From the NCBI GenBank assembly GCA_019423005.1, contig JAHZCF010000088.1, positions 1 through 37,524 of the forward strand: a stretch of DNA of 37,524 bases, read 5' to 3'. This document shows positions 7,540 through 15,261 of this stretch, one piece after another. The position numbers and the translations under genes were made by a program. Every line of letters starts with the position of its first letter. Within the stretch, counting starts at the first letter, position 1. The notes below the pieces were generated by a model that saw nothing but the letters and a program-made list of their open reading frames with translations, did no database searches and had not been told where the DNA came from. This stretch comes from Haemophilus sp. (GTDB lineage Bacteria; Pseudomonadota; Gammaproteobacteria; Enterobacterales; Pasteurellaceae).

Positions 7540-8553
7540 ATGACTGATTTTATTACAATGGCACACGGAAATGGTGGTGCCACAATGCAAGAGTTGATCC
7601 GCGATTATTTTATCGAGGCATTTGATAACCCGATACTTTCACAGGGCGAAGATCAGGCTCGTATTGCTTTACAAGAGTTAAATGCTTTAGGTGGAACATT
7701 GTCATTTTCTACCGATAGCTTTGTGATTGATCCGATTTTTTTCCCTGGTGGCGACATTGGTAAACTCGCTGTATGTGGTACCGCTAACGATGTAGCGGTA
7801 TGCGGTGCCGTCCCAAAATATTTATCCTGTGGGTTTATTTTGGAGGAAGGCTTACCACTAGAAACTTTAAAAAAATTGATCCAGTCTATGGCAAAAGCCT
7901 GCCAGTCAGCCGGTATTCAAGTGGTAACCGGTGATACCAAAGTAGTACAAAAAGGCGCGATAGATAAAGTGTTTATCAATACAGCCGGTATTGGTGTGAT
8001 ACCAAATGGACTCGACTGGGGCGTGCATCGTATTCAACCAGGTGATCAGATTATTGTCAGTGGTACTTTAGGTGATCATGGTGCAACCATTTTGAATTTA
8101 CGGGAAAATCTTGGTATTCAAACGGATTTACGCAGTGATAGTGCTGTGCTTGCACCGCTCATTGATTGCATTCGTCCAATTGAAGGGGTGAAAGCTGTAC
8201 GCGATGCGACCCGTGGTGGTGTGAATGCAGTACTTCATGAATTTGCACAGGCACAGAAAGTAGGGATTCAAATTGATGAAACGGTATTACCAATTCGTCA
8301 GGAAGTACGTGGTATTTGCGAATTACTCGGTTTGGATGCATTAAATTTTGCTAATGAAGGCAAATTGGTAATTGTGGCAGATAAAGAAAAAACAGCTGAA
8401 ATTCTAACCGCACTTCGTAGCCATCCATTAGGTGAAAACGCAGCCGTAATTGGTGAAGTGACCACTGATGGCAAAGTTCGAGCAGTTGGTCTTTTCGGTC
8501 AAAGTCGTTTATTAGACTTACCACGCAACGAACCTTTACCGCGAATCTGTTAA
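7540..8553 (+). CDS. hypE: Hydrogenase expression/formation protein HypE
   Basis: HypE converts the carbamoyl group delivered by HypF to a thiocyanate on its C-terminal cysteine and donates cyanide to iron. The ATG at 7540 is four bases after the hypD stop and begins MTDFITMAHGNGG, the correct family start; the longer frame from 7504 overlaps hypD and is rejected. The 337-residue protein shows the PurM-like features FSTDSFVI and CGTANDVAVCGA, and ends in PRIC, the essential C-terminal cysteine. It requires HypF, which is not in this window. A strong terminator follows, so it closes the operon. Confidence 0.96.
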   Translation: MTDFITMAHGNGGATMQELIRDYFIEAFDNPILSQGEDQARIALQELNALGGTLSFSTDSFVIDPIFFPGGDIGKLAVCGTANDVAVCGAVPKYLSCGFILEEGLPLETLKKLIQSMAKACQSAGIQVVTGDTKVVQKGAIDKVFINTAGIGVIPNGLDWGVHRIQPGDQIIVSGTLGDHGATILNLRENLGIQTDLRSDSAVLAPLIDCIRPIEGVKAVRDATRGGVNAVLHEFAQAQKVGIQIDETVLPIRQEVRGICELLGLDALNFANEGKLVIVADKEKTAEILTALRSHPLGENAAVIGEVTTDGKVRAVGLFGQSRLLDLPRNEPLPRIC

Positions 8554-8556
8554 GCA

Positions 8557-8590
8557 AAAACCGGTTTAATGTTAAATTAAACCGGTTTTA
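8557..8590 (+). terminator. Terminator after hypE
   Basis: The inverted repeat CCGGTTTAAT/ATTAAACCGG (8561-8570 with 8576-8585) has a 5-nt loop. It is flanked by a run of A before and a run of T after, so it can terminate from either side: hypE on plus and the small gene ending at 8622 on minus. Confidence 0.88.
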
Positions 8591-8621
8591 GTTTGTAAAT
8601 TGATATAAGGGAGAAGCGTCG

Positions 8622-8945
8622 CTATTTTTTCCAAATAACGTGAAATTCACGATCTTCTTCTCGGTGTGAAATTAAGAATTTCGCAAACACATCATCCATT
8701 TCATCTTTCTCATTCACTAATCCTACCCACACTTCAGCAAAAGCCTCAGGATCGATTAATACCCCAATTTCTTGTTCCCAATCATCGGCAGTTTCGACAA
8801 ACTCGACCGCACCACGATCTTCAAATTGTAGATTGAATAGCATAATATCAGCCGGATCGAGATTTTCGCCCGCCATTTCTAAGAAAATATCATAAGCAAG
8901 ATCAATCGCTGCATCGGGATCAAGTTTTTGAATATCAGTTGTCAT
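8622..8945 (-). CDS. Small acidic protein of unknown function, Pasteurellaceae type
   Basis: I do not recognise a characterised function. The 107-residue product is strongly acidic (many Asp and Glu), with no signal peptide, membrane helix or cysteines. It contains the segments LDPDAAIDLAYDIFLEMA and ADDWEQEIGVLIDPEAFAEV. I chose the ATG at 8945 because AAGGAAAA lies about eight bases upstream; the longer frame from 9002 has poor N-terminal sequence (MFCVSCGIIRA). It looks like a small cytosolic alpha/beta protein. It is monocistronic between the uptake-signal terminator of ppc and the hypE terminator. Confidence 0.75.
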   Translation of the reverse strand: MTTDIQKLDPDAAIDLAYDIFLEMAGENLDPADIMLFNLQFEDRGAVEFVETADDWEQEIGVLIDPEAFAEVWVGLVNEKDEMDDVFAKFLISHREEDREFHVIWKK

Positions 8946-9003
8946 TGGGTTTTCCTTCATTAAGTCAATTGCGCGTATGATACCGCAAGAAACACAAAAC
9001 AAA

Positions 9004-9041
9004 AAGTGCGGTCAAATTCATCGTTGTTTTTGACCGCACTT
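9004..9041 (-). terminator. Terminator of ppc built from inverted uptake signals
   Basis: Two perfect uptake signals in opposite orientation (AAGTGCGGTCAAA at 9004-9016 and TTTGACCGCACTT at 9029-9041) form a 13-bp stem with a 12-nt loop just downstream of the ppc stop. Paired uptake signals used as terminators are well known in Haemophilus. Confidence 0.85.
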
Positions 9042-9058
9042 ATTTATATTTGTTGTAA

Positions 9059-11698
9059 CTAGCCCGTATTTCGCATACCTGCTGCAATACCAGTGATGGT
9101 AATCATCAAGGCTTGTTCGACATCAGGGCTTGGGTTTTCAGGTGATTCACGGAAACGACGGAGCAATTCCACTTGAAGGAGATTGAGCGGATCCGTATAA
9201 ACATTACGTAATGCAATAGAATCCGCGATCCACGGTAAGTCCGCCATTAATTCATCTTTGTGAGAAAGCGAAAGCACAGTTTTAATATCTGCATTGAGTT
9301 GATTACGCAGATTTTCACCTAAGTACCAAAGCTCTTTTTTCACCAAGTTATGATCATATTGCTCAGAAAGCCAAGTATCGGTTTTACTGAACACCATTTC
9401 TAACATCCCCACACGAGTAGAGAAGAATGGCCAAGCTTTACACATTTCTTCAATAATATGACCTTTGCCTTCATCTACAATTTTTTGAATTGCCGCACCC
9501 GCACCAAGCCATGCTGGTAGCATTAAGCGGTTTTGCATCCAAGCAAAAATCCATGGAATGGCACGCAAGCTTTCCACGCCACCATTTGGATTACGTTTTG
9601 CAGGGCGAGAGCCAAGTGGTAGTTTAGACAGTTCTTGTTCCGGTGTGGCACTGCGGAAATAAGGCACGAAGTCTTTATCACCACGAACAACACTACGGTA
9701 AATGTCGCATGAAGTAGCGGAAAGCTCATCCATGACGGTACGCCATTCTGCTTTTGGTTCTGGCGGTGGAAGTAAGTTTGCTTCCAAAATTGCACTCGCG
9801 TAAAGGTCAAAGGTTTCAACTGCAACTTCGGGTAAACCGAGTTTAAAGCGAATCATTTCCCCTTGTTCGGTGACGCGTAAACCATTTTTGAGTGAGCGTG
9901 GAGGTTGAGAAAGTAATGCTGCATGTGCAGGAGCACCACCACGACCGATTGTACCACCACGACCATGGAATAAAGTGAGTTCAATACCCAGTTCTTCGGT
10001 TAAATTAACTAACGCTTCTTGTGCACGATATTGTGCCCATGAAGCTGCCATCATGCCTGCATCTTTAGCTGAGTCAGAATAGCCAATCATCACCATTTGA
10101 TGATTATTAATCACACCACGATACCAACCAATATTAAACAATTGACGCATGACGCCTTCAGAGGCATCTAAGTCATCTAAGGTTTCAAAGAGTGGCACGA
10201 CAGGAATATGATAAGGCACCCCCGCTTCTTTTAATAATAAATGTACGGCAAGCACATCAGAGGCACTTCTTGCCATAGAAATAATATAGCAAGCAATCAC
10301 GCCTTGTTTTTGTTGGGCAATGACTTTGCAAGTATCTAAAATTTCTTGGGTTTCAGCAGAGGGTTCCCAATGGGTTGGAATTAATGGGCGACGAGAATTT
10401 AACTCGCGTACTAAGAAAGATTGTTTTTCTGCTTCGCTCCATTGTGCATAATCGCCAATGCCAAGATAACGGGTAATTTCAGCAATGGCATCTGTATGAC
10501 GGGTACTTTCTTGACGGATATCCATTTGTGAAAGAGTGACACCAAAACAACGAATACGATGCAAAATATCTAATAATGAACCATTAGCGATAATCCGCAT
10601 GCCACACGCCATTAATGATTGATAGCAATCATAGAGCGGTTCCCAAAGTTGATTATCTTCCATGATGATATCCGCTTGGCTTACGCGTGGCGGACGATTT
10701 GCCAGGCAATCATCAAAGTAATCAAGAGTGGCGATAAGTTTTGTACGAAGCGTTTTGACTACAAAACGATAAGGCTCTAAATGTTCACCATATTTTTCGG
10801 TAAATTCTGGTGTGCATTTCACCATGGATAATTCATCGGCAAGGGATTTGATGTCATTTAAGAATAAATCCGCCGCTTTCCAACGAGCAAGATAGAGTAC
10901 TTGTTGAGTAATTTTTGAAGTAACAAATGGGTTACCATCACGGTCACCACCCATCCAAGAAGAAATTCTGACAGGACGTAAGCCCACAGGTAAATCGTAG
11001 CCTAAGAATTCACGAGCGTGTTCATTTAGTTGACGTAAGAATTCCGGTACCCCTTGCCATAGGCTATTTTCAATCATGGCAAAGCCCCATTTTGCTTCAT
11101 CGAATGGGGTAGGGCGAACAGTACGGATTTCATTAGTATGCCAAGCTTCAGCAATTAAACGAAGCAACAGGCGTTCAATAATGCTGCGTTCTTTAGGCGT
11201 CAAATCATCGTGCTCTAATTTGCTTAAGCATTTATTGATCTCGACGTGTTTATGGACTAAAGAACGACGCGTGGTTTCAGTTGGGTGTGCCGTTAATACA
11301 AGCTCAATAAGCAAGTTTTCAACGGTTTTGTAAACCTCTTCTTTTGAAGTATTTAATGCTTTTAAGCGTTGGAATAAAGCACTTAATGAACGATTAGAAG
11401 ATTGTAAATCTTTATGTTGACGAGAGACCGTTTGGTATTGTTCAGCGATATTCGTTAAGTTAAGGAAATGGCTGAATGCTCGTGCAACAGGAATAATATT
11501 TTCATTTGAAATGGTGGAAAGGGTATCCAACAATGTTTTACGTGCTTGGCTATCGCCAGCTCGAGATTGTTTGGATAATTGGCGAACATTTTCAATTAAG
11601 GTGAGAATGTCTTCGCCTTGTGCATCATTAATGGTTTCTCCAAGAAAACGCCCTAACATATTAATGTTATGGCGGAGAGTGCGATACTCATCAGTCAT
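9059..11698 (-). CDS. ppc: Phosphoenolpyruvate carboxylase
   Basis: This enzyme fixes bicarbonate onto phosphoenolpyruvate to give oxaloacetate, the main anaplerotic step and the route to succinate in Pasteurellaceae. The start at 11698 (MTDEYRTLRHNINMLG) gives 879 residues, the usual family length, with GGAG just upstream; a longer frame from 11764 adds a hydrophobic non-homologous stretch and is rejected. Hallmarks are LVLTAHPTETTRRS (catalytic His), SWMGGDRDGNPFVT, the loop MIGYSDSAKDAGMMA, FHGRGGTIGRGGAP and the C-terminal ITGIAAGMRNTG. It is apparently monocistronic, with a paired uptake-signal terminator. Confidence 0.98.
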   Translation of the reverse strand: MTDEYRTLRHNINMLGRFLGETINDAQGEDILTLIENVRQLSKQSRAGDSQARKTLLDTLSTISNENIIPVARAFSHFLNLTNIAEQYQTVSRQHKDLQSSNRSLSALFQRLKALNTSKEEVYKTVENLLIELVLTAHPTETTRRSLVHKHVEINKCLSKLEHDDLTPKERSIIERLLLRLIAEAWHTNEIRTVRPTPFDEAKWGFAMIENSLWQGVPEFLRQLNEHAREFLGYDLPVGLRPVRISSWMGGDRDGNPFVTSKITQQVLYLARWKAADLFLNDIKSLADELSMVKCTPEFTEKYGEHLEPYRFVVKTLRTKLIATLDYFDDCLANRPPRVSQADIIMEDNQLWEPLYDCYQSLMACGMRIIANGSLLDILHRIRCFGVTLSQMDIRQESTRHTDAIAEITRYLGIGDYAQWSEAEKQSFLVRELNSRRPLIPTHWEPSAETQEILDTCKVIAQQKQGVIACYIISMARSASDVLAVHLLLKEAGVPYHIPVVPLFETLDDLDASEGVMRQLFNIGWYRGVINNHQMVMIGYSDSAKDAGMMAASWAQYRAQEALVNLTEELGIELTLFHGRGGTIGRGGAPAHAALLSQPPRSLKNGLRVTEQGEMIRFKLGLPEVAVETFDLYASAILEANLLPPPEPKAEWRTVMDELSATSCDIYRSVVRGDKDFVPYFRSATPEQELSKLPLGSRPAKRNPNGGVESLRAIPWIFAWMQNRLMLPAWLGAGAAIQKIVDEGKGHIIEEMCKAWPFFSTRVGMLEMVFSKTDTWLSEQYDHNLVKKELWYLGENLRNQLNADIKTVLSLSHKDELMADLPWIADSIALRNVYTDPLNLLQVELLRRFRESPENPSPDVEQALMITITGIAAGMRNTG

Positions 11699-11821
11699 AT
11701 GAACTCCGATAAAGAAAAAAATAAAACTAGGGGAGATATAACCAAAAATATGTATCGGGATCAAATGCTATACGTCAAAAACTTGCATTAAATCAAAAAA
11801 GGCTAAAATAAGTAAAAAATG

Positions 11822-11848
11822 ACCGCACTTTTTTAGATAAAATTTAAA
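11822..11848 (-). terminator. Terminator after purR (uptake signal with degenerate partner)
   Basis: A perfect signal ACCGCACTT (11822-11830) faces a degenerate copy AAAGTGCGCT (11836-11845), giving an 11-bp stem with one mismatch. It lies about 25 bases after the purR stop on the minus strand, and T-rich sequence surrounds it. Confidence 0.65.
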
Positions 11849-11870
11849 GTGCGCTCAAAAAGTTTAATGT

Positions 11871-12881
11871 TTATTTAAGGTTGCGAACTGATTTTCGAAT
11901 GACGAGTTCAGGATGGATAGCAATGCGGTGTTTTTCGTGATTATCGTTATCTTTATTGGCAATACGCTCAAATAAAAGATTAACCGCTTGTGCACCTAAA
12001 CGAGACTTCGATTGGTGAATCGTTGTGAGTGGTGGTGCATAGAAACGCGATGAGTGAATATTATCATAGCCGATAATCGAGATATCATCAGGCACACGCA
12101 AGCCTTTTTCCGTAATCGCAGAAATTGCGCCTAATGCCATCACATCATTACAACAGAATACGGCAGTAGGTAGGCTGTCTTGTGCAAGAATTTTATTCAT
12201 ACACTCATAACCGTCCTCAGGTTCGAAGAAACCTTCCATAATCCAATTTTCATGGATCGGTAGATTGGCTTCATTCATGGCTTTTACAAAGCCTTCGTAA
12301 CGGGTTCTTGCCGTCGTTTTATCTAATTCACCCGCAATAAGACCGATCTCTTTATGACCACAATCAATTAAATGCTTAGTAGCAATATAACCGCCCGTAA
12401 AGCTGTTATCTTCAATGATATCGGTATCAGCATTTGGGCCCCAATCCATTACCACCATCGGCACAGACGAGAAACTAGAAAGCACATCAAGTGAATGTTG
12501 TGTGTATTCAGAACACATGACCAATAAACCATCTACGCGTTTTTTGGCAAGCATTTCGACGTGGTTTTTAATTTTTTCAGGATCATTTTGTGTATTACAC
12601 AAAAAAAGTGAATAGCCTTGACGATAACAATGATCTTCAACGGCATGAATGATTTCAGCAAAATAAGGGGATTCACTGGTGGTAACAATCATCCCAATGG
12701 ATTTTGTCGTATTGACTTTTAAACTCCGAGCAACAGCACTTGGTGAGTATTTCAAGCTTTTAATGGCTTGCATCACCGCCTCTTCGGTTTCTTTTGCTAC
12801 AAAACGGGTTTTATTAATTACATGGGAAACAGTGGTGGTGGAAACACCGGCCATTTTTGCGACATCTTTAATTGTTGCCAT
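11871..12881 (-). CDS. purR: Purine repressor PurR (LacI family)
   Basis: PurR represses de novo purine synthesis genes when bound to hypoxanthine or guanine. The 336-residue protein starts MATIKDVAKMAGVSTTTVSH, the LacI-type helix-turn-helix (residues 2-26), followed by the hinge helix SPSAVARSLKV and a periplasmic-binding-protein-like effector domain (SIGMIVTTSESPYFAEII, DGLLVMCSEYT, ARTRYEGF, DDISIIGYDN). Length and order match E. coli PurR (341). The divergent neighbour is a YnhF-like peptide, the same neighbour as in E. coli. I see no good PurR operator in the intergenic region, so autoregulation is not supported here. Confidence 0.95.
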   Translation of the reverse strand: MATIKDVAKMAGVSTTTVSHVINKTRFVAKETEEAVMQAIKSLKYSPSAVARSLKVNTTKSIGMIVTTSESPYFAEIIHAVEDHCYRQGYSLFLCNTQNDPEKIKNHVEMLAKKRVDGLLVMCSEYTQHSLDVLSSFSSVPMVVMDWGPNADTDIIEDNSFTGGYIATKHLIDCGHKEIGLIAGELDKTTARTRYEGFVKAMNEANLPIHENWIMEGFFEPEDGYECMNKILAQDSLPTAVFCCNDVMALGAISAITEKGLRVPDDISIIGYDNIHSSRFYAPPLTTIHQSKSRLGAQAVNLLFERIANKDNDNHEKHRIAIHPELVIRKSVRNLK

Positions 12882-12907
12882 AATTTTGCCTCTAGAGAAT
12901 TTTTCCT

Positions 12908-12936
12908 ATTATAAAGACTGTCACCAAATAGGTTAA
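12908..12936 (-). promoter_or_regulatory. Candidate purR promoter
   Basis: On the minus strand a perfect -10 box TATAAT (12908-12913) lies 17 bp from TTAACC (12931-12936), a 4/6 match to the -35 consensus. It is 27 bases before the purR ATG. Confidence 0.6.
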
Positions 12937-12954
12937 GTAAATTATAAAAAATTT

Positions 12955-12982
12955 TTGAAAAAACGCGCTTTATTGTTAGAAT
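12955..12982 (+). promoter_or_regulatory. Candidate promoter of the ynhF-like gene
   Basis: TTGAAA (12955-12960) and TAGAAT (12977-12982) are separated by 16 bp, and the -10 element ends 34 bases before the ATG at 13017. It is divergent from the purR promoter with about 18 bp between the -35 boxes. Confidence 0.55.
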
Positions 12983-13016
12983 GGGATATCTTTAACTAAA
13001 TAAGTGAGAAATTAAA

Positions 13017-13097
13017 ATGAGTGATTTTGGTTACGCAATGTTAGCTGTAGTGCTTTCTTTAAGTGTTGTTGTGGGTTTAGCGACTGCAATTTTCTAA
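13017..13097 (+). CDS. ynhF: YnhF-like small membrane protein, 26 residues
   Basis: An ATG-initiated ORF encodes 26 residues beginning MSDFGYAMLAVVLSLSV and ending GLATAIF. It is a single hydrophobic helix with a short acidic N-terminus. A promoter-like pair lies upstream and a terminator built on an uptake signal lies 35 bases after the stop, so it forms a complete transcription unit. E. coli YnhF is a similar single-helix peptide of 29 residues next to purR, and the ending Gly-Leu-x-x-Ala resembles it. The conserved position is the main support. Its function is unknown. The size is below most gene-caller thresholds. No strong Shine-Dalgarno is seen (GTGAGAAATTAAA precedes the ATG). Confidence 0.75.
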   Translation: MSDFGYAMLAVVLSLSVVVGLATAIF

Positions 13098-13132
13098 TTG
13101 AAAGAAATAACATATTAATCCATTTAAAATAG

Positions 13133-13168
13133 ACCGCGCTTTAAGCATTTAAAGTGCGGTTATTTTTT
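13133..13168 (+). terminator. Terminator after the ynhF-like gene, with uptake signal
   Basis: ACCGCGCTTTAA (13133-13144) pairs with TTAAAGTGCGGT (13149-13160) through 12 positions with one G-U pair and a GCAT loop, then a T-rich tail. The right arm is a perfect uptake signal. Confidence 0.8.
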
Positions 13169-13283
13169 AGGTCTTTTAAAGTTGTACTAAAAGCCATGCT
13201 ATTGGATTATTTCTTTAGTATAATTTGCAACTATTTCCGTTTGTTGTAATCAAAATACTGCAAAAACCAAATTTGAGATAATT
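13161..13283 (+). promoter_or_regulatory. Leader of the polysaccharide cluster
   Basis: This AT-rich stretch before the GT25 gene contains an exact TATAAT (13219-13224) without a good -35 box at the right distance. No simple-sequence repeats of the phase-variation type are present. Confidence 0.35.
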
Positions 13284-14054
13284 ATGAATAAATATTTGAT
13301 TTCACTAGATAAAGATGTTCAGCGTCGTGAGCTGTTTTTTGCTCAACCGGATACAGCAGATTTCGTTGTATTTTCAGCGATTAATACCATGCAAAAAGAG
13401 TGGGATGAATTGGCAGAAGTATTCAATCCAACGAAGTTTGAGCAACATTATGGACGCAACGTCACAAAAGGCGAAATTGGTTGCACATTAAGTCATTTAG
13501 CGGTTTATTGTCAGATCGTAGAAGATCAAAATGTGACGGAAAATGATTATGCATTAGTCTGTGAAGATGATGCGTTATTTAATGCTAATTTATCACCAAA
13601 AACAATCGCACTCTTAACCGAAAAATGTGATGCGGATATTGTATTAATCGGGCAGTCAAAAATTGCTGAATTTAATAATGTGGAATTAGAGATCAATTAT
13701 CCAACCACTTTTTCATTCTTGCGCCAAACTATTGGTGATGTCACCGTGGCTTATCCATATAAAAGTTATTTTGCAGGTACGGTGGCATACTTAATCAAAA
13801 AATCAGCGGCACGTGCATTTTTGAAACAACTCGAACAAGAAAAACCGTTTTGGCTTGCTGATGATTTCTTATTATTTGAAACCCAATTCCAGATTAATAA
13901 CAATGTGGTTCGTCCGCTTGTGGCCATTGAAAATCCACAATTAGTGAGTAATTTGGAAGCGATTCGTGGTTCAAAATCTAATAATTTAGTGAAGAAATTA
14001 ATTAAATATCCACTCAAAAAAATCTTAGCAGTGAAAAAGAATTTAGGAAAATAA
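13284..14054 (+). CDS. Glycosyltransferase family 25 protein (LPS/oligosaccharide biosynthesis)
   Basis: The 256-residue protein has the GT25 layout: an N-terminal YLISLDKDVQRRELFF (donor-binding Arg-Arg pattern), TKGEIGCTLSHLAVYCQIV and the acidic motif CEDDALF (about residues 92-98). GT25 enzymes in Haemophilus (LpsA, Lex2B, LgtA/B type) add glucose or galactose to lipooligosaccharide from nucleotide sugars. The exact sugar cannot be read from the sequence. No tandem repeats lie in or before the gene, so phase variation is not indicated. It starts the four-gene polysaccharide cluster, and the next gene follows after seven bases. Confidence 0.82.
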   Translation: MNKYLISLDKDVQRRELFFAQPDTADFVVFSAINTMQKEWDELAEVFNPTKFEQHYGRNVTKGEIGCTLSHLAVYCQIVEDQNVTENDYALVCEDDALFNANLSPKTIALLTEKCDADIVLIGQSKIAEFNNVELEINYPTTFSFLRQTIGDVTVAYPYKSYFAGTVAYLIKKSAARAFLKQLEQEKPFWLADDFLLFETQFQINNNVVRPLVAIENPQLVSNLEAIRGSKSNNLVKKLIKYPLKKILAVKKNLGK

Positions 14055-14061
14055 CGTAAAA

Positions 14062-15261
14062 ATGACCGCACTTTTTAATCTTTTTTATCTTTACGATCCT
14101 TGGCTGTTTCATGTTGTACGAATGTCATTCGTCGCAGGTTTAGCGGCATTGGTTGTATTGGCTTATCAATATTTTAAAAAGCAGAAACCACAAGGTATCA
14201 CTGTACCAGTGGATAGTTTAGCCGTCATCATTGGGCTGATTACATTTAGCGTGATTCCGCTTTTAGTTAACGGTACGCGAGATTTTTCTGTCATCACCAT
14301 GTATGTGAAAGAGCTGATTTTATTTATCTTTGGTGTGGGACTTTATAATGCCTTCTATGCCAATGTAAATGGTCAACAGAACGTGGTGCGTGATTTGCAA
14401 ATTGGCGTGGTGGTGCAGTTTATCGTAGGCGTGATTGGCTTACTGGGCGCATCATTTATGATCGATTTCTTGCTTTCGACCAATGCGGTGTTGCCTGCAC
14501 GTTTTTATGGTTCAGAGCAGGAGTATCGCTTATATAACATCACTGCAACCGCCTTTTTCCAATTGAGTTTGTTCTATTTAATGCTGTTGCATTTTTTATT
14601 GGCTTACAACGCTAAACATAATACGCTTCCAAGTGTTTTAGTGTTTTTTATGCTATGTATTGGGTTGATTTCAGGACGTACATTCCTCCTATTATCCGTC
14701 GTGAGCATTTTAGTGTATTTCAAATGGCGTTATGTGCCATCCCTAATAGCATTCGCCGTTTTAGTATTATTATTGGCCTATTTCTTACCAGAAAATCCTT
14801 ATGTGGCACATGCTTTAGAGCCTGTGATTAATTTATTACACGGTGCAGGATTTGTCAGTTCGTCAACGGATACGTTGATGAAAAACCACCTCTTTATGCC
14901 AACGCTTAAACAGTTTATTTATGGTGATGGGATGTATATGACGGGGCAGTTGGAAGTAGGGCGCTATTACGGACATACGGATTCCGGTTTCCTACGTCAA
15001 ATCCTTTACGGTGGTGTGTCTTATGCCTTAGTGTGTTTTGCGGTTACCTTCTATTTTGTGTGCAAAGTCGCCTTAAACTGGTTTGATGGTAGCTGGAAAT
15101 TTATTCTTTCTGCCTTTGTGATTTTGGCATTCTGTAATATCAAAGCCGATACCTTTGCTTTTCCGGGGATTATGTTTGTGATGCTGATGTTCTTATCGCT
15201 TTTCGGCCCTCACGGAAAACAGCTTATTTTATTTAAACAAAAGGAGCCGAAAGATGTTTAG
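14062..15261 (+). CDS. Multi-pass membrane protein, Wzy-like O-antigen/oligosaccharide polymerase or ligase candidate
   Basis: This 399-residue protein is hydrophobic along most of its length, with about ten helices and a larger polar loop at roughly residues 265-320. The loop includes IYGDGMYM and RYYGHTDSGFLRQILYGG, the Gly-rich, His-Ser/Thr and Asp-Ser-Gly pattern often seen in Wzy polymerases and WaaL ligases. With glycosyltransferases on both sides it probably polymerises or transfers a surface glycan at the inner membrane. The start codon lies inside an uptake signal: ATGACCGCACTTTTT encodes MTALF. It overlaps the next gene by eight bases. Confidence 0.7.
   Translation: MTALFNLFYLYDPWLFHVVRMSFVAGLAALVVLAYQYFKKQKPQGITVPVDSLAVIIGLITFSVIPLLVNGTRDFSVITMYVKELILFIFGVGLYNAFYANVNGQQNVVRDLQIGVVVQFIVGVIGLLGASFMIDFLLSTNAVLPARFYGSEQEYRLYNITATAFFQLSLFYLMLLHFLLAYNAKHNTLPSVLVFFMLCIGLISGRTFLLLSVVSILVYFKWRYVPSLIAFAVLVLLLAYFLPENPYVAHALEPVINLLHGAGFVSSSTDTLMKNHLFMPTLKQFIYGDGMYMTGQLEVGRYYGHTDSGFLRQILYGGVSYALVCFAVTFYFVCKVALNWFDGSWKFILSAFVILAFCNIKADTFAFPGIMFVMLMFLSLFGPHGKQLILFKQKEPKDV

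Noticed and set aside
9523..9825. 100-codon frame antisense-shifted within ppc
   Set aside because: It overlaps the certain ppc frame on the same strand in another phase and has no plausible product.
13200..14100. Tetranucleotide repeats for phase variation at the glycan cluster
   Set aside because: None found; the AT-rich stretches show no tandem unit of four bases.
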